64,000 nt of DNA from Pelagomonas calceolata (GCA_918797485.1 CAKKNE010000003.1:2108001-2172000), one strand, 5' to 3'; shown: positions 34,959 to 47,600, counted from the first letter of the stretch. The notes: generated by a model not told the origin, from the sequence alone. Numbers and translations: made by a program.

Positions 34959-35987
34959 ATGGCTACGTCGTCCTTGGTCCGGCTGTGCATCTACGTGCCG
35001 GGCACCTTCTACTGCAACCCGTTTTAGCCTGTGTGGAATCGCCACGCCATCGCACAGATGCAGCTACGGGAGCACGTCGCGTCGATTGGTGAGGCGCCCG
35101 AAATTTGATTTCCACGCAGGTTTAAGCCTTTCCTCAACGCCGTCGCCGGCTCGTCGTACGGCATGGCGTACGGCCACTTCCGCCGCGACCACTCGGACCC
35201 CCTGAACGTGTGGCTGCACGTGGGCTGCCTCTTCCTGCAGATCTTCGGCAACTTCGCGCTCCTCGACTGCCTGGACCGGACGCTCGGCACGCGCAGCGTC
35301 GCGCCGTTCACGGCGGCCGCGTGGGCGCTCGCTCTGGGGCGCACGCCGTCGCCCCCGAGCGTGCGAGCCTTCACCATCGCCCTGCTGGCGGTCGCGAGCC
35401 GGGGGTGCGCGGCCCTGGCGCCGAGAGACTACTATGCGTCGCTCATGCTCCTCACGGGCCCGCTCGAGCTGATTTGTTACTGGCTCTACCTGCCCGACCA
35501 CAACCTCAAGCGGCCCGGGGCGCCGTGGTTTTGCGCCGCGCTCGCCGCGCGGACGGCGTTTTGCCTATTCCTCCGCGGCCATGTGGGTTTGTTGGGTGTC
35601 ACGCCGGCGGTCGGCGCCGCAGGAGTAGTAGCGCTGCTTATGGTCGGGTCGCTAGTGAGGTCGCGGAACAACCTGCCGCTGGTCAGCCAGTTCGGCTCGG
35701 CGCTCTGGGTTCCCGCGCTGCTCTTAGACCAGCCCTGGGTCTACTTCCTGTCGCTCAGCTTCATGGGCGCGGGCCTCCAGGGCGTCGCGCACGAGATCAC
35801 GCGCCAGAAGGGAACGCTCAACCAACTGACGGACGCGGGCTACGAGCTCGCGCACACGTCCTTCTTCCCCGTGCTCACTTTGCAGAGTCTGCATCATTCC
35901 TCATACGGGCCGTTCGCGGCGACGGTCGCGGCGCTCGGCGCGCACGGCGACGCGCGGTCGCGGCGGGCGCTGGGGCTGCGCGACTAG
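34959..35987 (+). CDS. Multi-pass membrane protein (weakly DUF962/Mpo1-like), two exons
   Basis: Exons 34959-35020 and 35120-35987 join to 309 residues starting MATSSLVRLCIYVPGTFY. About seven hydrophobic segments follow. HSDPLNVWLHVGCLF near the first helix and GLQGVAHEITRQKGTL near the end recall the His-containing motifs of DUF962/Mpo1, an ER dioxygenase family acting on 2-hydroxy fatty acids; the match is weak. A further HELAHTS-like YELAHTSFF and LHHSSYG are His-rich. The start codon lies one base after the stop of the preceding gene. Confidence 0.65.
35021..35119 (+). other. Introner, family A, 99-nt intron
   Basis: The element (35029-35119, 91 bp) starts CTGTGTGGAATCGCCACGCC and ends AATTTGATTTCCACGCAG. 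The flanks are GTTTTAGC and GTTTAAGC, an 8-bp duplication with one difference. The donor GT is in the duplication. Splicing gives Cys-Asn-Pro-Phe-Lys-Pro. Confidence 0.93.
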
Positions 35988-36096
35988 CGTCGTGTAACTT
36001 GACCTAGCGTTTGAGGACTCGCGTTTGAGGACACCTAAAATATACTCGTTGTTAGGACGGGAAGGATGAGGAAGTGGGGATCAAGGACAAGAGAGG

Positions 36097-36567
36097 CTAC
36101 AACAAGCCGAGGGCCAACAGCCCGGGGAGGACGAGGACGAGGAGCGCGCGCGGGACGGATCCCGTCGCCGCGTCCGACTCCACCGGATCGTCCAGGGACA
36201 GGTCCACGATGCAGACAGCATTGGACCCATCAGTGCGGATTGTGGCACCTTTGCAGGGGGCGCCGTAAGCATAAAGGTCGACGACGGCCCACGTCCCTTC
36301 GACGATGCAAAAGGTGCCGTCGGCGACGTCGGTCCCGCCGAGGCCTGTGAAAATCCCTTCGACGTCGTCGAAATGGAAGGGTTCTTCGCAGGCCTGCTTG
36401 AGGCGCTGGTGTATCTCGTCGCACTCCGTCACGTCGCGATCGTCGCAGAGGGGCCCAATCATCGTGTAGGCGCCGTCGAGGACGCACCAGCGGCCCGCGA
36501 TGTCCGTGCCGCCGAGCGCGTCGCAGGCGGCGCGCGTCGCGTCCGGGAAGCACTCGTACGCGCTCAC
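36097..36567 (-). CDS. Cys-rich repeat protein with hydrophobic C-terminus, start unclear
   Basis: An open frame of 156 codons with two related blocks, ALGGTDIAGRWCVLDGAYTM and GLGGTDVADGTFCIVEGTWA, each closed by Cys. It ends in a hydrophobic tail (RALLVLVLPGLLALGLL) that could be a GPI signal or membrane anchor. No ATG opens the frame; an AG just upstream (GTTAG near 36600) could be a splice acceptor, so a 5' exon may be missing. The 5' end overlaps the last codons of the MULE-like gene in another frame. I recognise no family. Confidence 0.5.
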   Translation of the reverse strand: MSAYECFPDATRAACDALGGTDIAGRWCVLDGAYTMIGPLCDDRDVTECDEIHQRLKQACEEPFHFDDVEGIFTGLGGTDVADGTFCIVEGTWAVVDLYAYGAPCKGATIRTDGSNAVCIVDLSLDDPVESDAATGSVPRALLVLVLPGLLALGLL

Positions 36568-37619
36568 GTTCGGCGGGTTAAACGGGGTGTCGTCGTAGGT
36601 ACTAACAATTTTTCTATGTCCAAATAGCCCATGTCATGAGCAACAAGAACACAGTGTCTGCACATATTGGCACCCTTAGCAAAATCAAAACACCCCCGGC
36701 AAACGATGGAAGGATACTTGCCGTCGACACGATCCAATACTATACCCGCCTTTCTAAAACACGGATTTGATTCCTCAATACTAGCGACTGCAGTGACCTC
36801 GACCCTCACGCAGCGCAGGTCCGCCAGGATGCTGTTCCCTTTACTCTTAATTTCGGCGGGCTTCGCGCTCGCCTTGATCTTGATACTACGCAAATCACCA
36901 TAATCCATGAAATCTTGTACTAACCGCGCACGTCTCGAAGTCATCTTAGAAGCAGGATCTAAAGTCACATAAACGTGGCGCACGTTTGGCACCTTGGAAT
37001 CTAACTCGAAGCTCGCGCCGCGATCGGTGAGGAGAGCCGCCTCCACGACGACCGTGTCGGTCAAGGGCGCTTGCGAAACAAAGAAACCAGAGCTCGAGAA
37101 TGCCAAGCTGCTGACCGGGTGTTTGAGCAGGTCTTCGCCAGCCCTCTTCGTGATTATAGGCATCGACGAACGCAGGAAGGGCTCCGGGTCCGCCTTGAGC
37201 GCACTTTTGCCGAGCAGCAGCTTTATCTTTTTTGCGTGTCCGCTTTCCAAGGCCTGCTGCCCAGTGACACAGACACCTGGCGGCGCGAAGCCGATGAACC
37301 AGGAACCAGCCCAGCCCTCAATGTAAAACCGCTCGAAGTGCGTCACGAGCTCCCCGGCGCCGAGCGCCGTCCAGCGCTTAGAGATGATGTCCTCGAACGC
37401 GCCCTGGAAGGCTTCTCTCGACGACATGCTGCGCAAGAACATGATGTCCTCGATGATTGAGTCCTTGGCGCCCTTCTTCTTGACGGCCTCGCCTAAGTAC
37501 TTGTCCCACTTGCCCTCCATGACCTTGCGCAGGACGTGAACCCAGTCGAGTATGAGCTGGACGCCACCATCGCTGCCGGTGAGCGCGAGCTCATCGTCGC
37601 TGCTCTCGTCGTCGCTCAT
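36564..37619 (-). CDS. MULE (Mutator-like) transposase-derived protein, C-terminal half
   Basis: The ATG at 37619 gives 351 residues. LILDWVHVLRKVMEGKW matches the HxxR region after the DDE core. A helical part with YIEGWAGSWFIGFAPPGVCV and TGQQALESGHAKKIK takes the place of the usual TNN-x-x-E-x-x-H/K motif; CRGCFDFAKGANMCRHC resembles a SWIM zinc finger (C-x2-C-x8-C-x-H instead of CxC...CxH). The catalytic N-terminal half with the first two acidic residues is absent. An acidic, Ser-rich leader (SDDESSDDELALTG) stands in its place. No terminal inverted repeats were seen nearby. It is either a truncated element or a host-adopted gene; the intact 351-codon frame favours some constraint or recent truncation. 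Confidence 0.65.
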   Translation of the reverse strand: MSDDESSDDELALTGSDGGVQLILDWVHVLRKVMEGKWDKYLGEAVKKKGAKDSIIEDIMFLRSMSSREAFQGAFEDIISKRWTALGAGELVTHFERFYIEGWAGSWFIGFAPPGVCVTGQQALESGHAKKIKLLLGKSALKADPEPFLRSSMPIITKRAGEDLLKHPVSSLAFSSSGFFVSQAPLTDTVVVEAALLTDRGASFELDSKVPNVRHVYVTLDPASKMTSRRARLVQDFMDYGDLRSIKIKASAKPAEIKSKGNSILADLRCVRVEVTAVASIEESNPCFRKAGIVLDRVDGKYPSIVCRGCFDFAKGANMCRHCVLVAHDMGYLDIEKLLVPTTTPRLTRRT

Positions 37620-37838
37620 GGTCACGGGCACCTAACACGAGCTGCTGGGCCGCTGGGAGCCGCTGTGGGGGGCTGCCTATGCCCCAAAAGCGCCACTGCC
37701 CCAAAACACAGCAAAAAATAGATTAATAGTGTAACTAACGCTACTTTTTACTATTTTTTTGGTCTTATTTTTTACAGTGGTCCCACTATTTTTTACAACA
37801 TTTTTCCGGAGTTTTCCTCCTGCACATCCACATCCACA

Positions 37839-38547
37839 ATGTATGGTTCTATTGAAAGCGACGCGACAGAAGCGGCGCCGACGAGCCGCCGCCGCGCCAG
37901 AGGGCTTCTGGCGGTCGTGGTCGCGGCCGCGGCGCTCGCCGGCGCCGCCGCGGCCGTCACCTTCCTAGGCCTTCGCGCGTCGTCGGCCGAGCTCATCCAA
38001 GAGGAGGCTGGCGGTAGGCTCGACGACGCCGCCGGGGGACAGAAAGATGATTGTAAGCTGGCGACCGTCGCCGCGGAGAGCGCGATAAACGGCCGCTTCG
38101 TCTGGGCGGGTAACAGTGTGCTATCCAAGGACGGCAAGACGTTCTTCCACCTAGAAAAAGTTGACGGCATTTTCCCCCGAGGGGCAGTACTTTGCGTTCG
38201 GCCGGACGATCGCGTCAGGCACCGAGTTCGCAGTCTACAATACGACGACGGTCGAACCCATCGAAGACTGGGAGATTCTCGACGGGGAAAGTGCGCTCTA
38301 CGGATTCCGGGGCGACCAGCTGGTGCGTGTTGGAAGGCGCCAACCCGGGTCACGGAACAGCCAGGTCCAGCTCGTCAACATCGCGACGGAGGAGGACTGC
38401 ACGCACATGCCGACGACGGCGCCGACGGTGTCTCCGGCGCCAACGCTCGCGCCCACCCTCGCGCCGACGCCCTACGAGTCGGACGCGGCGCCGGCCCGCG
38501 CGGTCCTCCTCCCCGTCGTCGCAGCGCTCGCGGCGGCGGTGATGTAG
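37839..38547 (+). pseudogene. Single-pass surface protein gene with one frameshift
   Basis: The first frame (from ATG 37839) gives a basic cytosolic start, a membrane helix (LLAVVVAAAALAGAAAAVTF) and an extracellular part to about LEKVDG. The second frame continues naturally from about 38161 (FSPEGQYFAFG) to a Thr/Pro-rich stalk and a hydrophobic C-terminal tail ending at 38547. The switch falls at a run of five A at about 38155. It may be a sequencing error, a length polymorphism or a true mutation. Beta-propeller-like wording (KDGKTFFHLEK, FSPEGQYFAF) suggests one WD/PQQ-type blade. An AT-rich promoter lies just upstream. Confidence 0.6.
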
Positions 38548-38645
38548 TCACATGTACACGGCCCCTCCCCCGAAGTCCAATGATTCTACTACTACTAGTA
38601 ATTGCGGATAACCAGTATTTAACTCCTTGAAGAGGGAAGCAAAAA

Positions 38646-41600
38646 CTAGTCGTCCTGCTGCATCATGAGGGCCGTTCCTGTCAATGTCCACTTGTTCTTC
38701 GGCACGACCGTCTTGAGCGTCGCGAGGAACACGTACGTCGCGCCGCGCGCGGTCGTGATGAAGACGGGCGCCTCGTAGACGTCGTCGACGTGTCTTAAAT
38801 ATCCAACGGCCGAGGGCTCCCAGGACGGCTGGACGAGCACGGCCTTGACGTAGACCACTGGTACTGGAGGCATTAGTTCTTTCAAGCGAGATTCAAGTAA
38901 GAAGCCGCCGACCTTCGCGCCGCCGAACTCGTAGGGCTCTTCCACTTCGTCGCCGAAGGGCCACCGCGCACCCTCGATAAATAACCCGTGGATGAACGCG
39001 CCGTTCTCCGGAAAAGTACTATCAGGAGGAATCGCATGCGCATCTTTGTACGTCGTCATGTGCGTCTCCTGGGTCATGGCGTCCAGGGCCGAACCGGTCG
39101 CGCGGGCCGTGACTTGCAGGATGGACGTGAGGTACGCCATCGGGTTGAAGAGCCCGGAGAGCCACACGGAAATAGGTGTTGCCAGCGTCTCCGTCCACGA
39201 CGTCAGTTGCCCATGGCGCTTGATCATGTCGGCGTATTGCGGTAACAACGACTTCTTGGACGGCCAGGAGAACTTCTCCCAGGCGCACTGGCTGTAGGGG
39301 TTGCGCCCGGGCCACTCGGAGATTGTGAGAGCCGCAATTAAATCTTCGATCGCTTGCGTCATGTTCAGCGTGCCGGCGAGGCCCTTCTCGAGGTCGCTCA
39401 GGGACTTCGTGATCACGCCTAGGAGCACGTTCATTCTTCTACACTCTTGTAATGCACAGACCACATAAGGCCCTTGGGAAGGTTCAGCTAGCAACGGCTC
39501 GGCCATCTGGTCGATCAGGACCATCTGCAGCTCTTCCGGGCACCGATCCAACAGATCGGCCATCGTCGCCTTGACGACGTCGCCCGCGCCGCCGCCGCCG
39601 CCGCCGCCGCCTCCTAACGAGACGATCGTAGAAAATAAATTCGCCGTAGAAGATGTTAAGTAGCCAATCTCCGCGTTCGGGTGCAGTCCAAACAACGGCG
39701 GCGATTCCTTGGGCATCTTCGTGTCGATGTATTGGGCGTAGCCCTCGTAGTCCAAAGTTGTGGGATCCGGCGACGGGAACCCGGGCCCGAGCTCCAACCC
39801 GACCTTCGCCTCGCCTTCCGGTCTTAACTCGGGCTTCATGAGCTCCGCCAGGTACGTGTTGTTCGTCCGGCGATCCCACGCGTCCGTGATGTGACCGCCA
39901 TACATGATCTCGCCGAAGATGTACCGTAAATCGGCCCAGGGCACGCCCAAACCGGCGGCGTCGGCGGCGTCGATGTACGACGTTAATACGTTGCTACAAA
40001 TGACCAAATCGCCGGTGTTAAAAGAATAAGCGCGAGACCAGCCCTGCGGCCCGAACCGCCGCCTCCCCAATATTATGGAGTGGAACCAACAGAGTGAAAA
40101 TAAACAAGCCTTGAAGTCGTCCGGCTTCGACGAGGCATCGATGCGCTCCTGGCCGAACTCCGCCCAGGATCTTGTGAGATTGCTCTTGATGTCGGCGGGC
40201 GCCTCATTTGCGACCTTGATGCACGACTGGAGGAGCGATTCGGGCATATTAGGACCACTGAGCGCTCCCGGCGCTTCCGCCGAGATGTAGCACCGGAAAT
40301 CCGCATGGGCCCCCTCCTGGACCACTTCTAACAACCTTTCTAAAGATGGAACCCAAGAGGACATCAAGTGGCAGTTCTGGAGCATGACCCAGCCCCCATT
40401 TTTGGCGTATCTTTCTACTATTGCTTCGGCGGGTTTTTCTTGGCCCTGGCCCATGGAGATGTTGCAGAACGTTCCCTCGGCCTCCGAGATGCCGAGCTCT
40501 TTTCCCAACTCTTCGACCCAGGGCGTGGGATCGACGCCCGGGAATAATACAAAAAAAGTAGGCGTCTGCGGGCTCGTCTCCTCGTAGGTCGCGGGCATGT
40601 TAAACGGAGCTTGCTCGACGTACTCCTTGCCTGCGCGGGAACGACGCCGTCTAGACTCTCGTGTGATCATGACGAGGGCGTCGAGGCGACGTGGGAAGTT
40701 CGGAAACGGTCGGAAACAGACGCTGCGTCAGCGCCCATGACGTCGCCGATCCAAGCGGCTAAAGCATTGGAACACCTATCCGGCCGCAAGGCTCTCAAGA
40801 GAATAAGTCGGTCGAACGGCGACAGGTTCTTCTGCCAGTCGCCGGGGAACTTGGCCACTTCCGGCGTCGCCCCGTCGAACCACTGTAGCCAGTCGTCGCT
40901 GTCCGAGTGCATCGCGTCGCCCAATCCTGAAAACTGCTTCAGGCCCTCCAAGGCCTTAATTTTGGGCCAGAGCTGCTCGGGCATCCACTCGTGGAGGGGG
41001 CCCATGTTCCCGGGGTCGGGGTGGACCTGTGTGGCAAGCAAAGTTCAACTTGTGCTTCAACTTGAGGTGTGTCGTGGTGTGCGTGAGGTGCTGCTCTCTC
41101 TATGATGAAGAGTGTATCCCTCGGAGATCGTGTCCGAGTTTGGGCCTCTCCGAGGACCGCGGTGCCGAGAAGTGAGGAACGCGTCGCGTCGATGGCGTGG
41201 AGGGCGCGACGACGCGCTCCGACGCCGTCGACGCGAAGATAAGCTGACACAGGCTGCTACCTTGCCGAGGAACAAGTAGCTGACATCCTCGCCCGGTAGT
41301 AAGTCGTTGTCCACCAAAATACGCGTCGTGACCAACGTCGCCACCGTCAACTTGTCCTTCTCGAACAGACCCCGCCGCAAGTAATTAAAAGTTGTTAAAG
41401 TGATCGACTTGTTGAGTACCTGCGTCGAGCGACAGCGTCACGAAACTGCCTCTGCACATTCACGAGACGCGTAGACTCTCATGGAGACGCCCTCGTCCCA
41501 AAGTTGAAGTTCATTCATCAAAAACGGACGCCGCGTCCGCACGATGCACCGCGCCGCGAGCTCCTCGTCGTTGAGTTCCACAACCTTCACCGGCAGCTCG

Positions 41601-44600
41601 TTACCCTCGTCGTCGAGTTCGGGCTCTGGTTTATCAGTAACCAAGTCGATGCCGCGATAAAACACTTTCGTGTAGGCCGCCAGACTATACACGTAGTACG
41701 AGTGGATCTTCGCGAGATCCGACATGAGGAAGAAGAGCATCGAACTTCTATCAGCGACGGACTTGTACTTCCGCGACGTGATCTCGATCGAGGCCTGCGT
41801 CTCCTTGGCCACGGCCGACTTCTTAGTGATGTCCGTGCCTGCGTGGAAATAAGTTCAAGTTGTGCTTCAATTCGTGGTCTCTCGTGGTCTGAGAGAGGTT
41901 CTGCTCGCTCCAGTCGGTCGAGGGTATCCCTCGGGGATCGTGTCCGAGTTTGGGCCTCTCAGATGACCGCGGCGCCGAGATAGCGACGCGACCGCTCTCA
42001 CTCAGCGAGAAGTGGGAAACGCGTCGCGTCGATGGCGTGGAGGGCTCGACGGCACCCCCAGACGCCGTCGACGCAACACCTGACTCACTGGTTGATTTCC
42101 ACACGGGCCCGTGCTGATCCGCTTCGTCTCCTCGAGCCCTTCAATTAATTCAACATCTTCCGTGATGTCGCCCTCGGCGTTGGCCAACCGATCGAGAATC
42201 TCGTCCTCGAGCTCGCCCTGTGTGGCACATATACAATCGCGAAACTACTCTCACGCGACGCGTGGACGCTCGTGTGATCTTGACGACGCCATCGACGCGA
42301 AATGGCATCGCGACGACGCCATCGCCGCGACCACGTCACCTTGAAGTTCAATGAAGACGCTGAGTCAGCACCATCTTGATCTTGAAGCCCGTTTGCTGTT
42401 TTACTAAAACTTCAGACATCTCCGAGAGGTCCGCGCGCTCCTTCCCGAGCACCAAGACGTTCAGCTGGTCACTTAGTCCAGCCTGAGTCACGGTAAAATT
42501 AATCAGAGTGGTCTCGGCCTGGATCTCCGGCGGGTAGTGCGGGTTGCTTAATTTGGTATGTAAGTAGAGTCGGAAGTCGGGGTGGAATTCTACTTCTGAA
42601 TCTCCTACTTTGACGTAGAGCGTTCTCCCTCGTTTGATCGTCGCTCGCTGGATTACGGGAGCTAATACAGCATCTAAACTCTCCCCGAGATTCTCGATGA
42701 TGATCGTGTGTCCCGACTCCAGGGCTCGTTCGAGCTTCCGCATCATATCTTTTTGCCCGAGTCGGACGATCTGGCAGTTTCGCGACGCGTGGCCCTCTTT
42801 ATGTCTTAACCAGGAGATGCCCTGGAGTTGCGGGTCAATAATCAGAGGCCACCGCGCCGTGTTCGAGACGATGGACCCGTTCTCCGTACTGACAGGGTCC
42901 GCCGGCAGCGTGTCCTGGTTCCACGACGCGATCTCCTGCGCCGTCGCGAGCACGGAAATGGGATTCAGTACGCGAGACATGGGCGGCGCGACGTAGCCCT
43001 CGGGCTCTTCGATGCCTGTGTTTGATGGATACCGTCACGAAACGCTCTCATGCGGCCGCGTCGACGGCGTCACGTCAAGTTCAAGGTCATTTCTCACGCC
43101 GAGTCGGCACCTTCCGCGAGGCCCCCAAAGGCCTTCCACTGCGCCTCGAAGAAGCCCCTCATCAACGAGTCGCGGAAACTCTTCGTGAACGGCCCCGCGT
43201 AGCTGATGAAGGCCGACGCTAGTAACACGTCGCCCGTTAATAAGTTCCGGTCGATCTCCATCTGCGCGACGGACTCCTTCCAGCGCTCGTTCTCGGAAGC
43301 TAGAGCGCTCGTAAGGCGCTGCGCGAGGTCCAACTTCTGCATGCCCTTGGCCACGGCGGCCTCGGCCTGTGATACGTATCGAAATTCACTCAAACTCGAC
43401 GAAGAAACCACGCTCGTGGACGTGAGATGGCCACGAGTCGTTTCAGTGAAGTGAAAACATCGTAGGACGCCGCGAGCGCACCTGGGCCTTGTCGGCCATG
43501 GCCTCGTTGAGCTCCTTCGTTAAAACGGCTAATTTCTCCGTCAAATCTTTTACTAGAGCGTTTACTTCGGCGAGCTTCGTGTTCGCCGCCTCCAACTGCG
43601 CATTCGCCTCGGCTAAAGCTTTCCGTTTCGGCTCGACGGTCACGACGATATCGTAGTAGATCACGATGTTCAAAATAAAACCCGTCACGCCCGCCGCGGC
43701 GCTGTTCTTTCCTTTAATTGTTTCCACATTAAAATGTTCTAACGCAATTAACGGTCGGACCTCCTTCATCTGGACGGATAAGTCCGCGGACTCGTCGACC
43801 TTCACTTTAATCTCCTTCAGATATTCGATGTATTCTTTAATGTTGCCGAGGCACTGTTTTTTGGCCGCGTCCCAGGACCGATCTTTCACTTTCAGTTTCT
43901 TGTGTTGAATATTCGGGTATATTCCTGCTAGTAAAACCATGCTCGCGGCAAACACATCATCGACGCCCCCGGGCGGCTTGATCATGCCCTTGCACTCCGT
44001 GAGGGATTTCGGGTCGAGCGAGTCCAACGCGGCCATGGCCGCCTCGACGGCGGGCTCGGCTTTGGCCAAGTCTTCGGCCGTCGACCGCTGCTTTTCCCCG
44101 ACGTCCTTCTGGATCACGGCCACCAAAGCAGCTTCTTTCTCGGCCTTGGCCGTCTCGCCCTCGACGAAGGCCTTCTCTTTCCCGACGACCTGCGCGGGAG
44201 CATTGCGGTTGTGCGGCGGCGTGCGACGGTCGACGCGCGTCGTGGCCATCTCACGATGACGTGGGTGGTTTCTTTCGTGATTTCGAGTGCATTCGGACGC
44301 GATTCGGGGCCGTCTCGCGACGCGGTCCGAAGCGGCTCAAAATCTCTCAAAAAAACACCCAGCGCATTCTCTGATCAAGACGAGTCGCGTCGATGGCGTC
44401 AAGGCACCTCTACACTTCAAAACGCCGAGATGAACCTCCGCGATGCCCTCGGCCTTCGTCTTCTTGACCTCGGCGTCTTCCAAAGTGATCTTGAGCCCAG
44501 CTTCGATCTCCGCCACCGCATCTGCGGTTTCTTGCATCTTCTGGAGACCAGCTTTTAACCGCCCAATACTATAATCGGAGGTGTCTCTCTTGTGCTCCAA

Positions 44601-47600
44601 TAAAACTTGATACAGCTTCAGCATTTCTAAGAAACTTTTAGGTGTACTGTACACATGTCTCCTCTCTTCTTTTTGAAATCGTTTGGCCAATTCATTGGTC
44701 TCAATAAATGAATAAGGCATGAACTTTTCCACAGCTGTCCTTTGTAAGGGTGTGCCCAAATCCATTTCTCCTAAGAAGCGCTGTCCTACCGACAAGAGAG
44801 CGTCCTCCGGCCAGGGCTGGAACCAGTCGATTACTGTGCTATTCACGAGCGCGGGAAACTTCCTGCTTCTATTGCGGAAGTCGTCTCCCACGGGACTGAA
44901 GCATAAAACAACATGTAAGTTCTTCCGGATCTCCCCGATGTAAAAATCCCAGCAGTTTCCCCTCGTCGGTTCCATTCCACTGGCTTTACAGCGGTTGCCC
45001 ACGGCGCCGCAGATGCCGTCGACCTCATCGACCGCGAAGAGGTCCGGGATATTTCCTGATGCTAGTAGGTCGTTGATGTAGATCAGGAAGCGCTCGTTCG
45101 TGATCTGGGAATCCGTCAATAAAAACATGACGCCCTCCTCCTTGAGCCCGGCCTGCGCGGAGCATTTCACGTCATCGTGCGATGGACACGAGTCGAAGGC
45201 ACCACTTCAAAACGCGGCGAGCGCGCCTTCGTGTACATGACCTTCAGGTCCTCCTTCAGGTCGGAGATCGAGTAGGTCGACGAGATGACGATCTGGATGA
45301 CGACGTAGTGGCAGATGAAGGCCGCGAGTCGACTGAGACTTTGTTTGCCACTGCCACCGACGCCGACGAGCAGCGCGTGGCCGCCCTCGTTCAGCACGAT
45401 CCTCGAAATGCGCGCCTGCGTGGGAACGGCGTCGAGGCATCGCGTTCAAGTTCAAGTTCAACTTCAACACTGAGTCGGCACGATGTGCTTCATCGCATCT
45501 TCAAATAACACAAGATCCATGACCGCGTTCGACTCGTTGTACTGCTCCAGCGCGTTTTCCAGCACGGCGAGCATCTTGTCGACGCCTTGCACCTGCGCGG
45601 ACCGACGCTCACGAAACTGCCTCTGGTCATTCATGAGACGCGTAGACTCTCTCACAGCCACATCGACGGCGTCGCGGTGGCGTGACGTCGCGTTGACGCC
45701 ATCGAGGCGACTGCGCTCTCTGACACGCCGAACGGCCCCGACGTCTTCCAGAGACTCAAATTTGGACCAGAGACCAGCCACGACCTCCTCTCCCGGAGAC
45801 GACACATGGTGTGAAGGCACCACGGCGGGACGCCGAGTCACGGACCTGGTCGTACGTGTGCTCCTCGATGTCCTCGCAGAAGTGGCAGAAGACCAAGGGG
45901 TCCGCGTTCTCCTTGGCGTAGAACTTGTCGACGGGGAACTGGCTGAAGATCTTGCGAGCTTGACCTTGCGCCAGGTCGTTGTACTTCTTCAAATCTTCCG
46001 GAGACACTAATCGATCCCCGTAGACCCGTTCCGACTCGTGGAGCCACATGTGCGCGAGCTTCTCGCCCGTGTTGATCTGCTCGGGCCGGCCCATCAACAG
46101 ACCTTGGAAGACCGTCGCGAGGTGCCTGCGTGGGAACGACGCCGTCACGAGGCGTGTAGACTCTCGTGCGGTCGCATCGACGCCATCGTCTCCACCAGAT
46201 CAAGTTCAAGGTCAACTTCAACACTGAGTCACGGACCGGATGTTGAACTCGTAGTGGAAGTTCGCGGCCGTCTTCCGGAACTTCTGCATGACCTCTCCAT
46301 GTAAGTTCATGGCTCCTTTTATGACGGAATCTTTGAGCGCTAAGACTTCGTCGGCGAAACCTCTGGACAGGTGCCCATTTAAGAAGGTATCGTAGATGAC
46401 ATTTAACGAGGCTCGTTGCGGCATCCCGATGGCAAAGGTCACGAACCACCGCTGCAACCGCGGGTTGATGAAGAAGGAGCCCGCGCCCGGGTTCATGCAG
46501 GCCACGACCTGCGTCTTGCTGATGGACTTGACCTGCGCGGGACCGACGCGTGGGCGCCCTGGTGATCATGAAGACGGCGTCGAGGCGGTGCCGTCTCATG
46601 AAGACGCCATCGCCGCGACCGCGTCGACGGCGTGGCGCGCGATCGCTCTCTCTCCGACACGCCGCGACGATGGCCCCGACGCGGCCCGAAACGGCCCAAA
46701 TTTGGACCAGAGACCACCCATCGCCTTCTCTGATGAAGACGACGCGCGTCGATGGCGTAAGGTTCACTTTCCACGCCGCGTCGGCACCGGGTTCTGCGCT
46801 AATTTGGTCATATCATATATGTGGCCGTACTCCATCTGCTGCCTCAATAAAGCGATGGCCGACTGCGTCATGTACTTGTCCACTTCTGGTAGGTTTAGAT
46901 CGTCCACAAAGTACACTAAGTGCGCAATCCCAGGGGGTCCAAAATTCGTGCCCGTTTTTTTTTCTAGTGGGAGACACATCGTGTTCCCAAGAACCGCAGA
47001 GGTAGTGTAGAAGTTGAAGTTGATGGTGGCAGACAGAAAGGCAGAGGGGTCCATGGCCTTGAGGATCCCGTTCACTTGCTGCGTCTTCCCGGTGCCGGAC
47101 GGGCCCGCGAGCATGACCGGTCGGTGTTTCTTCACTAGATCCGTCATCCAGAAGGCGACGGAGCACGTTTCCGACGTCGGCACGGTAATCGCGGACATGT
47201 TCATCGTCGCGGGGTCGTAGTCGATGCTGAAAAAATAAGGAGACTTGGCCTGCGCGACGCGTGGACTCTCGTGGGATCACGCCAACTTCAATACCAAGTC
47301 AAGTTCAAGTTGACTTTTGACGCCGAGTCGGCACCCACGGCTCGAAGTCGTTCGTCTTCGGATCTAAGTAGTAGTCGAAGACCGTCGACGCACTCCCCTT
47401 CTTCGGGAACTTGACGTTCTTCCACTGCGACGTCCAGTAGTCGGACATCATCGCCCGGAAGTCGACGCCGTCGTCGCTCATGCCGAGCGGTCCACCTGTG
47501 TGGGAACGACACCGTCGCGAAACGACCGCGCACAGACTCTCGTGCGGCCGCATCGATGGCGTCGCGGTGGCGTGACGTCGCGTTGACGCCATCGCCGCAA

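Noticed and set aside
38646-41041. Dynein locus as several separate bacterial-style genes
   Set aside because: The many short open frames join through conserved splice ends into one frame with dynein domains in the right order.
45838-46767. 309-codon minus-strand frame in the dynein locus
   Set aside because: It reads out of frame through dynein exons and three introners; the true exons in this stretch are in other frames.
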